Shown here in pieces: positions 1 through 6,678 of a DNA stretch of 28,746 nucleotides. The DNA is from JALYNX01 sp040905925 (GTDB lineage Bacteria; Actinomycetota; Acidimicrobiia; Spongiisociales; ZC4RG35): positions 1-28,746 of the forward strand of contig JBBDQO010000080.1 of assembly GCA_040905925.1 (NCBI GenBank), read 5' to 3'. Positions within the stretch are counted from its first letter, which is position 1; every line of letters starts with the position of its first letter. Under the pieces are notes generated by a model that made no database searches, was not told the origin of the DNA, and saw only the letters and a list, made by a program, of their open reading frames with translations. The position numbers and the translations under genes were made by a program.

Positions 1-1
1 A

Positions 2-460
2 GCCGATAAGCCCACGGCCACCACCACCACGACCACCAGGTCGGATTCGTCGACCACCACCACACGCCCGACCACCACCACGAGCGGCTCCGACCATGAC
101 ACTTCGACCACCACGACTCTGGCTGACAGCACCACAACCACCACCCTGGACGACGGCACCGCCTCCACCCTCGTCGCCGGTGGAGGGGATGATGATGAGG
201 TCCCCCCGGGCTCCGATGGTTCTCCGGAGGGAAGTGGGATCCGGCAGACGGCTCGCGGCCTGCAGGCCAACTTCGATCCGAGTCTGTTCGGTGAGCTGAC
301 CCCGATCTCACCGATCACCGGTGTCGATTTTCAGGCTCGGTTCAGCATGGCTGTGGAGATCATCGAGGCAAGCTGGGCTTGGATGGTGTTGCTCGCCCTC
401 GTGATCGCCTGGTCGATCGTGTCGGGAATGGAGCGCCGGGGCAACCAGGCTCTCGGCTGA
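2..460 (+). CDS. Surface/secreted protein, C-terminal part (5' truncated by window)
   Basis: An open frame runs from the window edge to TGA at 458-460 (152 codons seen) with no start, so the gene begins upstream. The first ~55 residues are a low-complexity linker of Thr runs mixed with Ser and Asp, followed by an acidic Gly/Asp stretch, a ~35-residue folded-looking part (QTARGLQANFDPSLFGELTP) and a hydrophobic helix (WAWMVLLALVIAWSIVSG) ending in a short basic tail MERRGNQALG. This is the layout of an extracellular domain on a flexible, probably glycosylated, Thr-rich stalk held by a C-terminal membrane helix. No LPXTG sorting motif is visible. The Thr-rich reading frame, rather than the overlapping short frames, fits the gene. 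The function of the missing N-terminal domain cannot be told. Confidence 0.75.
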   Translation, partial: ADKPTATTTTTTRSDSSTTTTRPTTTTSGSDHDTSTTTTLADSTTTTTLDDGTASTLVAGGGDDDEVPPGSDGSPEGSGIRQTARGLQANFDPSLFGELTPISPITGVDFQARFSMAVEIIEASWAWMVLLALVIAWSIVSGMERRGNQALG

Positions 461-521
461 CGCTCACGGCGAGATTTCGAACCGGAAGCAGTCGGCGGAG
501 ACACCATCTCCCCGAGCACCC

Positions 522-1121
522 TTACGCCGCAGTCGGTATCTCCTCTTTGGAAGTGAACACGGCCAGCAGACCGACCAGCCCGTGGATGGCCACTACGACC
601 GCCACCATCAGTGGCGCGTACTCGGGGTCGGAGTCGTCGATAGCGCTCACCACGCCGAATGTGGCCAGCGCGCCAACCAGAAGTGCGGCCGTTTCGCCAG
701 CCGCAAACAAGCCGCTCGCCCACTGCTGCCATCGTTGCAGGCGCCCACTCAGCCAGACAAGGGTGTATCCGCCCTGAAGGACCAGAGCGAGGGCGATGAG
801 GCCCAGCCAGCCGGGAACGTCATCGAGCTCATCGACGATCAACCACAGCAGCATCGCTGCGAGCAGGAGCGGCGCGAGGGAGATGATTGCCAGCGAGATG
901 CGAGCCGAATGATTCACCATGGCCTCCTTGTATTGACCGAAAACTGCGAATACGTCGAGTACGGCCCGTAACCAGAGCCGGGCCGGGCCCGCTCCGGACT
1001 CCAAGAGGTCTCCGAAGAGGGTCACTTGATCGTCTCCGAACCGACTCCGATGTCGGGGAGGGGTGAGGGCCACCAAACGGCGGTACCAGGCAAGATGGCG
1101 CCGCAGGGAACGTTCGGTCAT
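522..1121 (-). CDS. PadR-associated integral membrane protein
   Basis: A 199-residue protein. The chosen ATG at 1121 overlaps the stop of the upstream PadR gene as ATGA and has GGAG about 7 nt upstream; a TTG 12 nt further upstream is also possible. The N-terminal ~60 residues are soluble and include RRLVALTPPRHRSRFGDDQ and FGDLLESG..RLWLRAVLDV, a prefix common in actinobacterial membrane proteins encoded directly after PadR regulators. Four hydrophobic segments follow (LAIISLAPLLLAAMLLWLIV, LGLIALALVLQGGYTLVWL, AAGETAALLVGALATFGVV, YAPLMVAVVVAIHGLVGLLA). Co-transcription and translational coupling with PadR suggest that the regulator controls this gene. The biochemical role is unknown. Confidence 0.8.
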   Translation of the reverse strand: MTERSLRRHLAWYRRLVALTPPRHRSRFGDDQVTLFGDLLESGAGPARLWLRAVLDVFAVFGQYKEAMVNHSARISLAIISLAPLLLAAMLLWLIVDELDDVPGWLGLIALALVLQGGYTLVWLSGRLQRWQQWASGLFAAGETAALLVGALATFGVVSAIDDSDPEYAPLMVAVVVAIHGLVGLLAVFTSKEEIPTAA

Positions 1122-1447
1122 GTCGGGCTCCAACCCAGGTCCGTGTTGCGTGCGTACGTGATCACCTGGTGCAGCCGTTGCAGCTCCACTCCGAGCGCCG
1201 AGCGGCCGGCGTCGGTGATCCGGTAGTAGCGACGTCTGGCGTCGTCGAGCTCGGGAGCAGGGCGCTCCTCTGTTTCCACGACGAGACCACCATCGACCAG
1301 CTTGCCCAACGCCGCGTAGAGGGCGCCCGGTCCCAGCTTGACCTGCCCGTCGGTCAGCTCCTCGGTCTCCCGCATGATCGAGTAGCCGTGACGGTCCTCC
1401 GTCGCCAGTGCGAGGAGGATGTGAAGGTGAGAGGTGGGCAGGCTCAT
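1118..1447 (-). CDS. PadR-family transcriptional regulator
   Basis: A 109-residue winged-helix protein: HLHILLALATEDRHGYSIMRE is the first helices, LGPGALYAALGKLVDGGLV the recognition helix, and RRYYRITDAGRSAL the wing and start of the C-terminal helix. This is the standard short PadR (subfamily 2) form, which usually represses its own operon and derepresses on binding a small hydrophobic ligand. The ATG at 1447 is followed downstream by a membrane-protein gene overlapping by 4 nt. Immediately upstream lies an AT-rich palindromic region (1456-1489), a likely autoregulatory operator. The ligand cannot be inferred. Confidence 0.93.
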   Translation of the reverse strand: MSLPTSHLHILLALATEDRHGYSIMRETEELTDGQVKLGPGALYAALGKLVDGGLVVETEERPAPELDDARRRYYRITDAGRSALGVELQRLHQVITYARNTDLGWSPT

Positions 1448-1455
1448 GGGTTGAA

Positions 1456-1489
1456 CTATATCAAATCACGATATATCGTGTCCATATAG
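1456..1489. promoter_or_regulatory. Candidate PadR operator/promoter region
   Basis: In an otherwise GC-rich window this short AT-rich stretch lies between the PadR start (1447, minus strand) and the divergent lipoprotein gene (1535, plus strand). It holds the perfect 14-bp palindrome CACGATATATCGTG (1467-1480), flanked by CTATAT (1456-1461) and ATATAG (1484-1489). PadR proteins commonly bind AT-rich inverted repeats overlapping their own promoter. The TATA-like strings could also serve as -10 boxes for either direction. Binding is inferred from position and symmetry only. Confidence 0.55.
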
Positions 1490-1534
1490 AGCTTAGGTCG
1501 GTTGGACCCCGATGACAACGGTGGAGGTTGGCGT

Positions 1535-2257
1535 ATGTCGCGAAGCATCATTGCTGTTCTGGGCTTGGTCGTCGTTGCCTGTGGCACATCGTCTTCCCCG
1601 GTGATCGACCCGGGTGACGGTGGCAACTACTCGGTTGATCTCGACCCGGGTGGGGTCGTAACCGTGATCGACAATCCGCTGCTCCCGTTTGCCGTCGGCA
1701 GCCGCTGGGTCTACGAGTCGGTGGCGGCCTCCGAGGTCGAGAGGATCGAGGTGGTCGTCTTGGGCGAAACGAGGGTGGTGATGGGCATCCCGGCGACCGT
1801 GGTGCGGGACACGGTGACGATCGACGGTGAGCTCGTCGAAGACACCTACGACTGGTATGCCCAGGACGACGCCGGCAATGTCTGGTATCTCGGAGAAGAG
1901 ACCAAGGAGTACGTAGAGGGCGAGGTGGTGTCCACCGCAGGATCGTGGGAGGCGGGCGTCGATGGCGCTTTGCCGGGAATTCTCATGAAGGCCGATCCCG
2001 AGGTGGGCGATGCCTATCGACAAGAGTTCTACCGTGGTGAGGCCGAAGATCTGGCGGAGGTGGCACGGGTGCGAGTTTCCGAGGCGGTTCCGTTCGGGTC
2101 CTACGACGACTTGACGGTGATCAAGGAGTGGAGCCCGCTGCTCGCCAGCGTGGTCGAAGAGAAGTACTACGCGGCTGGAGTGGGTCTGATCCTGGAAGTG
2201 GCAGTCGAGGGTGGCGACGAGCGCATCGAGCTCATTTCCTACCAACCGGGAGGGTGA
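1535..2257 (+). CDS. Predicted lipoprotein of unknown function
   Basis: A 240-residue protein. ATG at 1535 is preferred over an in-frame TTG at 1502 because GGAGG lies at 1523-1527 and the signal peptide then begins directly: MSRSIIAVLGLVVVAC, with a lipobox (VVAC) and predicted lipidated Cys16. The mature part is acidic and beta-rich, with a segment FAVGSRWVYES near the start and repeated Val/Glu strands, typical of extracytoplasmic lipoproteins of the 'DxxxYxWYAQDDxGNVWYLGE' type. That block (DWYAQDDAGNVWYLGE, about residues 107-122) recalls secreted actinobacterial proteins with a beta-sheet fold but gives no enzymatic motif. It is divergent from the PadR gene and may share its control region. 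Confidence 0.8.
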   Translation: MSRSIIAVLGLVVVACGTSSSPVIDPGDGGNYSVDLDPGGVVTVIDNPLLPFAVGSRWVYESVAASEVERIEVVVLGETRVVMGIPATVVRDTVTIDGELVEDTYDWYAQDDAGNVWYLGEETKEYVEGEVVSTAGSWEAGVDGALPGILMKADPEVGDAYRQEFYRGEAEDLAEVARVRVSEAVPFGSYDDLTVIKEWSPLLASVVEEKYYAAGVGLILEVAVEGGDERIELISYQPGG

Positions 2258-2326
2258 TCCGGTCTCGGCCGCGCCCCGCGAGATCCCCGGGCCGCGACTG
2301 GGCGGCTTCTACCGTGCTCAAAGCCC

Positions 2327-2836
2327 ATGGAGCTGTTTCTCGACCTCCTGATCATCTTCGTGCTCAGGGTGCTCGACGTGGGGATGGCAACGGTCCGCAT
2401 CGTGCTGCTGAGCCGGGGTCGGAAGGGGTCGGCAGCGTTGCTTGGCTTCTTCGAGTCGTTGGTTTGGGTGCTCGCCATTGCCCGGGTTCTCAGCGGTCTC
2501 GACGATCCGGCGCGCGTCTTTGCCTTCGCCGCCGGGTTTGCCGCCGGCACCTACGGGGGAGCTCTTGTCGAAGAATGGCTGGCGATTGGCCAGACATTGC
2601 TTCGAATCGTCGCCCCGGTGGAATCCCCGAGCGTGGCTGAGTTGCTGCGCGCAGGCGGTCACGGAGCGACCGTGGTCAATGGCGATGGGCGGGACGGTGA
2701 GGTGCGAATCACCTTCTGTGTGGTGCCGCGCCGAAGGGTGGCGGAGGTCGTCGACATGATCGAGGCCACCAATCCGGACGCCTTCATGACCGTCGAACAG
2801 ACCACGACCGTTCGCTTGTTGCAGCGTCACCTCTAG
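2327..2836 (+). CDS. UPF0316-type membrane protein (DUF5698/DUF2179)
   Basis: A 169-residue protein starting at ATG 2327. The N-terminal ~85 residues carry about three hydrophobic helices (LFLDLLIIFVLRVLDVGMAT, LLGFFESLVWVLAIARVLSG, VFAFAAGFAAGTYGGALVEEW), matching the UPF0316/DUF5698 membrane part; the FESLVWV..AR and FAAGFAAGTYGG blocks are characteristic. The C-terminal ~75 residues form a small cytoplasmic alpha/beta domain of the DUF2179 type (VRITFCVVPRRRVAEVVDMIEATNPDAFMTVEQ). The family is widespread but of unknown function. The length is normal and the gene intact. It converges on the cupredoxin gene with only 13 bp between stop codons. Confidence 0.85.
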   Translation: MELFLDLLIIFVLRVLDVGMATVRIVLLSRGRKGSAALLGFFESLVWVLAIARVLSGLDDPARVFAFAAGFAAGTYGGALVEEWLAIGQTLLRIVAPVESPSVAELLRAGGHGATVVNGDGRDGEVRITFCVVPRRRVAEVVDMIEATNPDAFMTVEQTTTVRLLQRHL

Positions 2837-2849
2837 GGCGACGAAGCGC

Positions 2850-3224
2850 TCAGCCTTCGACGATCAGCGTTCCCGTCATCTGGGCATGGAACCCGCAGAA
2901 GTAGTTCCAGGTCCCCGGTTCCAATGTCACCTCGACTATGCGCCCCCCGGTCAGGTCGAGAGGGTCGATACCCGCCGGCTGGCCGTCGTGGGTGTCGAAG
3001 ACGATCTGGTGGTTGACCAGCATGTCGTTTTTCCACGCCACCGACTTGCCAGCCGGAATAGTCACCTCGGCGGGGAAGGAGAGACTGTTGACTCTGATCA
3101 ACACGTTGTCGCTTGGCGCGGTCGTCCCGGGCCCGGCGACGGTGTTGGTTGCGCCAGAGCCACCGCCTCCGCATGCGGCGATCAGGATGGCCAGGGCGAG
3201 CATTGCTGGTGTCAGTCTGCGCAA
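2850..3224 (-). CDS. Cupredoxin-domain lipoprotein (blue copper protein)
   Basis: A 124-residue protein. The start is TTG at 3224, preceded by the strong Shine-Dalgarno AGGAAGGA at 5 nt spacing; an ATG at 3203 lacks one and would shorten the signal peptide. The signal sequence ends at a lipobox, LIAAC, with Cys18 as the predicted lipid site, then a Gly/Ser/Thr linker. Residues ~40-124 form a plastocyanin-like fold. Type-1 copper ligands are visible: His72 (NHQ), Cys110, His113 and Met116 in FCGFHAQM, the C-x2-H-x2-M spacing seen in amicyanin/pseudoazurin. The protein therefore probably carries electrons or copper at the outer face of the membrane. Its start lies inside the 3' end of the winged-helix gene (13-nt overlap), so the two are probably cotranscribed. 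Confidence 0.9.
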   Translation of the reverse strand: MRRLTPAMLALAILIAACGGGGSGATNTVAGPGTTAPSDNVLIRVNSLSFPAEVTIPAGKSVAWKNDMLVNHQIVFDTHDGQPAGIDPLDLTGGRIVEVTLEPGTWNYFCGFHAQMTGTLIVEG

Positions 3225-4447
3225 TCGATTCCTTCCTCGTTGGCCGGCACATTACCGATCGAATCCACCACTTGGTCGGCTAACTCCTTGTCGAGTGGTG
3301 CACGAAATCTCGCGGTCACGGTGGTCCCTCCCAACCATTTGGCGAGGGCTTCCGCCTGCCGCTCCACCGCCGCCGTTGCGTCCGATCCGACATCTTCGAG
3401 GAGTCGGTAGACCACTTCCCCTCCGGACCGCTGTGACCAACCGCCAACGATCCGCCCGTTGCACCAGATCGTGGCTCCGGCGTTGCCGTTACGGTCGAAC
3501 ACACGGGCGCCATGATGTCCCAGATACCACTCTCGCGCCTTCCAACCCATGGTGGTTGGGTCCAGCGAGGGAAGAAAGGCGACCCAGGGAGCGGGTGGCT
3601 GCACGGGTTCGAGGTCGCCGGCGAGGAGATAGGCAGGGCCGGTTTCCGTCTCCACCTGGACCGCTCCGACCTGTTCCAGCGCGACTCGGACATCGGCTTT
3701 GGTCCAACCCGTCCACCAGGCGATATCGTTTTCGGTCGCGGGCCCGAAACCGTGCAGCCACCAGCCCAGCAGCTCCGCCTGGGCCAGGTCCCGGGGTTGG
3801 ACCGGGATGGGGGATCCCAACCAGTCGTCGACTGTCGTCCATCGATACTGGCCGGAAACCCAACTGCCACGGGGTCGCGCCCTGATCACCCGACCTTCGC
3901 TGGCGAGAGCGAACAGAACCCTGGTCGATGCCCCGGCACGGCCCATGATCGACCCGTCGGATTTGTAGAAGATGAACTGCTCCCGGAGCTCTGGAACCTC
4001 CTTGGTCAGATCGACCGCAGCCACGCCCTCTTTCGTGGCTCGGAGCGCCTGCAAGGTCTTCTCCGAGACCTGGCGATACCACTCCGCCCCATCCTTCGAG
4101 ATCCCAGCTCCCTCGACCATCTGCGCCAGCCGTTTCAGCTCAGGGATGGCGATCTTCACCGTCGAGGCGTTGTGGATCTGGGCGATGGTCTCGGTTGGCA
4201 CCACCCACAGGGTTCGCCTCATTCCGAGCACCCGAACCAGGCTCCGCTCCCGGTAGAGGGCAGATTCGAGATCTGGCACCTGGAACGAGGTCACTCTCGC
4301 TCGGGCCGAGAGAAACACGGTTGCCGGGTCCGATGAGTGGAGCCCGACCATGTCGGCAGCCACCGTCAGCGCGCTATCGGTGGTTTGGGCGAGGTGGTGG
4401 CGGACGCCGAGTCTGGCCCGACGCTCGTCCACGGTGATCGTCCGCAT
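3212..4447 (-). CDS. Winged-helix DNA-binding domain protein (HTH_42 / AlkZ-YcaQ-like)
   Basis: A 411-residue protein of the HTH_42 superfamily. The N-terminus VDERRARLGVRHHLA and MVGLHSSDPATVFLSARARV matches the first conserved block, followed by LYRERSLVRVLGMRRTLWVV and, near residues 250-270, WWTGWTKADVRVALEQVGAV. Members include AlkZ/YcaQ DNA glycosylases, which unhook alkylation damage and cross-links using a Gln/His motif in the GLQxQ block. Here that block reads GLHSSDP, so the usual Q-x-Q pair is not present. Glycosylase activity is therefore uncertain, and many actinobacterial members are uncharacterised. The length is normal and the start ATG is at 4447. It is the first gene of a probable two-gene unit with the cupredoxin. 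Confidence 0.85.
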   Translation of the reverse strand: MRTITVDERRARLGVRHHLAQTTDSALTVAADMVGLHSSDPATVFLSARARVTSFQVPDLESALYRERSLVRVLGMRRTLWVVPTETIAQIHNASTVKIAIPELKRLAQMVEGAGISKDGAEWYRQVSEKTLQALRATKEGVAAVDLTKEVPELREQFIFYKSDGSIMGRAGASTRVLFALASEGRVIRARPRGSWVSGQYRWTTVDDWLGSPIPVQPRDLAQAELLGWWLHGFGPATENDIAWWTGWTKADVRVALEQVGAVQVETETGPAYLLAGDLEPVQPPAPWVAFLPSLDPTTMGWKAREWYLGHHGARVFDRNGNAGATIWCNGRIVGGWSQRSGGEVVYRLLEDVGSDATAAVERQAEALAKWLGGTTVTARFRAPLDKELADQVVDSIGNVPANEEGIDCAD

Positions 4448-4484
4448 CGGCGCCAGACGTTAGGGGCCAATCTTCGGCAAAGTC

Positions 4485-5387
4485 TCAGACGGGAACGATC
4501 CCGACCCGCCTCTCGAAACGCTCGGCCTTCTCCATGATCTGAGTGGGGAGGGCCATGATCTTGTCCTGGGCTTCGGCGGCGGCCGCGGTGAGCCCGGTCA
4601 GGTCGCCGATGGACCAGTCCTTCAACAACGGCACCACAACCCGGTCGTGGTGGATTCGGAGGTTGTAGACCCCGGCCCGAGCCACATCGATCGATCGGCG
4701 CAGGAAGCGGGGCATCGCGGCACCGGGCATCTGGAAGTTGTCGAAGACGCGGAAGATCCCATTCAGGACCAAGGATGGTGAGGTGTCGAGCATCGCCTGC
4801 ATCACCGACTTGTAGAAGATGAAATGGTGGTTCTCATCGGACGCGATGAGGCGCATCAACTCGAAAGCGATCGGGTCGTCGGTGATCTTGCCGGCGTTGC
4901 GGTGGCTAACGCGAGTAGCCAGTTCCTGGGCCGCGGTGTATGCGAAGATCTCGGTGGGATCGTCGTACGACGGCTGGTAGCCGTTGATCATGGTGGCTTT
5001 GCGGTCATCCTCGAGCTCATAGGGGTCGCAATTACGTGAGGTGAGCAGGTAACTGCGGATGGCAATGGCGTGCTGGGCTTCCTCGGCGGTCCAGAGGTGG
5101 TTCCAGGCACTGAAGGCCGAGGTGTGGGGCATGTACTTCTCGATGAGGGCGTGGTAGTAGGGGAGGTTGTCCTCGGTGAGCAGGTTGAGGACCAGAGCGG
5201 TGCGTGCCTCCTCGGAGATGGTGCATTGCGAGACGTCCCATGGTTTGTCGCGGAAGCTCTCGCCACGCTCCCAGGGGACGAATTCATGGAAATACCAGTC
5301 GCTGCGCCGTTCCCGGTGTTCTGTTATCAGTCTGTCGACGACGTTGTCGATTGCCTCGACCAATTCGTATTTCTCGCTATGCGCCAT
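4485..5387 (-). CDS. Acyl-ACP desaturase (ferritin-like diiron, DesA family)
   Basis: A 300-residue soluble desaturase of the FA_desaturase_2 family, which inserts a cis double bond into acyl-ACP using O2 and reduced ferredoxin. All six expected diiron ligands can be placed: Glu72 (LLTEDNLPYYH), Glu103 and His106 (ExxH in EEAQHA), Glu155 (AAQELAT), Glu185 and His188 (DENHHF). WNHLWTAEEAQH and ASDENHHFIFYK are near-textbook motifs. The start ATG at 5387 gives MAHSEKYELVEAI, and the protein is full length. It is divergent from the pyrimidine catabolic operon and followed by the convergent-side winged-helix unit, so it is probably monocistronic. Its electron donor is not encoded nearby. Confidence 0.95.
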   Translation of the reverse strand: MAHSEKYELVEAIDNVVDRLITEHRERRSDWYFHEFVPWERGESFRDKPWDVSQCTISEEARTALVLNLLTEDNLPYYHALIEKYMPHTSAFSAWNHLWTAEEAQHAIAIRSYLLTSRNCDPYELEDDRKATMINGYQPSYDDPTEIFAYTAAQELATRVSHRNAGKITDDPIAFELMRLIASDENHHFIFYKSVMQAMLDTSPSLVLNGIFRVFDNFQMPGAAMPRFLRRSIDVARAGVYNLRIHHDRVVVPLLKDWSIGDLTGLTAAAAEAQDKIMALPTQIMEKAERFERRVGIVPV

Positions 5388-5420
5388 GCAGAGCCTCGCT
5401 GGGGGTCGTGGTGACGGTAA

Positions 5421-5453
5421 CGGTCCGGCGAATGCTTCCCAAAGATCGGACCG
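5421..5453. promoter_or_regulatory. Inverted repeat upstream of the desaturase
   Basis: CGGTCCG (5421-5427) and CGGACCG (5447-5453) form a perfect 7-bp inverted repeat separated by 19 nt, 34 bp before the desaturase start. The spacing of the half-sites, about 26 bp centre to centre, would fit a dimeric regulator binding on one face of the helix. TA-rich strings just beyond (5460-5472) may be the desaturase promoter. This is a candidate operator by symmetry and position only. Confidence 0.35.
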
Positions 5454-5640
5454 GCAAAGTAACTAGACCCTATTCGGTGCGGCGTGGTTACGCCCACCGG
5501 TAGAGTCCCGCCCCCCACCTCATCGAGCTCTCCAGCCCGATTCTCTCCGACGCCGAGCTGGAGGCGATCGTCCAAGAGCTTGTAGCCCTCCCAGAGGACC
5601 ACGAAGAGGGCGGTAATCGAGACCAACGGAGTTGGCGTTT

Positions 5641-5675
5641 CTCCCCCCAGCGAACGAAGTGAGCGTTGGGGGGAG
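5641..5675. repeat. Dispersed hairpin repeat, copy 1
   Basis: A hairpin with 9-bp arms CTCCCCCCA (5641-5649) and TGGGGGGAG (5667-5675) around the loop sequence GCGAACGAAGTGAGCG. The same unit, CTCCCCCCAGCGAACG followed by AGTGAGC, recurs at 24993-25016 and in degenerate form at 24963-24984. It therefore belongs to a dispersed non-coding repeat family in this genome. Copy 1 sits between divergent genes, so it cannot be acting simply as a terminator of either. Confidence 0.75.
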
Positions 5676-5775
5676 TACTGCCGTAGGCGGGAAGGGGGGC
5701 AATGGGGGGAGTACTGCCGTAGGCGGGGAGGGGGGCAATGGAGGGAGTACCGCCGCAGGCGGGGAGGGGGGCTTC
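5668..5775. repeat. Three tandem 36-bp G-rich units
   Basis: Three consecutive 36-bp units (5668-5703, 5704-5739, 5740-5775) share the core GAGTACTGCCGTAGGCGGG between runs of six G. Units 1 and 2 differ at one position; unit 3 has a few changes. Read as protein, the plus strand gives Gly-rich 12-residue repeats and the minus strand Pro-rich ones, but neither frame has a convincing start or end. The array directly abuts the hairpin repeat and ends 46 bp before the beta-ureidopropionase start. Degenerate relatives occur at 25046-25115. The array of G-runs could form G-quadruplexes. Confidence 0.85.
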
Positions 5776-5821
5776 TCCAGCGCGCTAGCTTTTGGAGGCA
5801 AGTCGTCAGGAAGGAGGTTTG

Positions 5822-6664
5822 ATGCCGAACATCGTCAGAGCCGCGGTCGTGCAGACCGAATGGACCGGGGACAAGGACTCGATGATCAAGAAGAACGCCG
5901 ACTATGCCCGTGAGGCGGCGCAGCAGGGAGCCAAGGTCATGTGCTTCCAGGAGTTGTTCTACGGGCCTTACTTTTGCCAGGTTCAGGAGAACGAGCACTT
6001 CGAGTACGCAGAGCCGATCCCCGACGGGCCCACCACCAAGCTGATGCAGGATCTGGCCAAGGAGACCGGGATGGTCCTGGTGGTGCCGATCTTCGAGAAG
6101 GAGCAGGAGGGGTTCTACTACAACACCGCCGCCGTCATCGACGCCGACGGGACCTACCTCGGCAAGTACCGCAAGAACCACATCCCGCATGTGAAGGGGT
6201 TCTGGGAGAAGTTCTACTTCCGCCCTGGCAACATGGGCTATCCGGTTTTCGACACCGCTGTGGGCAAAGTCGGCGTCTACATCTGTTACGACCGGCACTT
6301 CCCCGAGGGTTGGCGGGCCTTGGGCCTCAATGGCGCCAAGATCGTGTTCAACCCATCGGCCACCAGCCGCGGCCTATCGATGTACCTGTGGAACCTCGAG
6401 CAGCCCGCCTCGGCTGTGGCCAACGAGTACTTCATTGGGGCCATCAATCGGGTGGGCAAGGAGCCGCTCGGAGACAACGACTTCTACGGATCGTCGTACT
6501 TTGTCAACCCGCGGGGCCAGATCATCGGTGAGTCGGCGTCCGACACCGAGGAGGAGCTGGTGATCAGGGATCTCGACCTGGACATGATCGACGAGGTCCG
6601 CCAACAGTGGGCGTTCTACCGGGACCGGCGTCCCGATGCCTACGGCGACCTGGTCGCACCCTGA
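5822..6664 (+). CDS. Beta-ureidopropionase / N-carbamoyl amino acid amidohydrolase (nitrilase superfamily)
   Basis: A 280-residue carbon-nitrogen hydrolase. ATG at 5822 is chosen over a TTG at 5792 because AAGGAGG ends 4 nt upstream and MPNIVRAAVVQTEW is the normal family start. The nitrilase catalytic residues are present: Glu44 (CFQELFYGPYF), Lys118 (KYRKNHIPH), Cys155 (YICYDRHFPEGWR), with Glu129 (FWEKFYF) as the usual second glutamate. The KNHIPH and FWEKFYFRPGN blocks are typical of beta-ureidopropionases, which split N-carbamoyl-beta-alanine into beta-alanine, CO2 and ammonia. The gene is followed after 14 nt by dihydropyrimidinase, the preceding enzyme of the pathway, so the two form an operon. 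A D-carbamoylase role in hydantoin use is the main alternative. Confidence 0.93.
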   Translation: MPNIVRAAVVQTEWTGDKDSMIKKNADYAREAAQQGAKVMCFQELFYGPYFCQVQENEHFEYAEPIPDGPTTKLMQDLAKETGMVLVVPIFEKEQEGFYYNTAAVIDADGTYLGKYRKNHIPHVKGFWEKFYFRPGNMGYPVFDTAVGKVGVYICYDRHFPEGWRALGLNGAKIVFNPSATSRGLSMYLWNLEQPASAVANEYFIGAINRVGKEPLGDNDFYGSSYFVNPRGQIIGESASDTEEELVIRDLDLDMIDEVRQQWAFYRDRRPDAYGDLVAP

Positions 6665-6678
6665 AGGGAGGAGAACTC

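Larger units (their letters stand above)
5388..5821. other. 434-bp divergent intergenic region
   Basis: This region separates the desaturase (minus) from the pyrimidine operon (plus). It holds the inverted repeat at 5421-5453, possible promoter elements around 5455-5475, a short start-less open stretch at 5504-5648 that reads LIELSSPILSDAELEAIVQE (possible gene remnant), the hairpin repeat at 5641-5675, the 36-bp tandem array at 5668-5775, and the Shine-Dalgarno AAGGAGG at 5811-5817. No intact gene is seen. Confidence 0.6.

Noticed and set aside
1493..2245. 250-codon minus-strand ORF opposite the lipoprotein
   Set aside because: His/Arg/Asp-rich shadow of the plus-strand gene, which has a signal peptide, lipobox and ribosome site.
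5504..5648. Protein-like stretch LIELSSPILSDAELEAIVQE in the divergent intergenic region
   Set aside because: No start codon, no recognised family, and it ends in the repeat; at most a remnant.
5668..5775. 36-bp direct repeats considered as a CRISPR array
   Set aside because: The units are directly contiguous with no spacers, are G-rich, and there are no cas genes.
5632..5913. Gly-rich (PGRS-like) plus-strand ORF and matching Pro-rich minus-strand ORF across the tandem repeat
   Set aside because: The repeated peptide is explained by the DNA repeat, the frames run into the beta-ureidopropionase gene or stop without a ribosome site, and a related DNA repeat at 24963 is not in frame.
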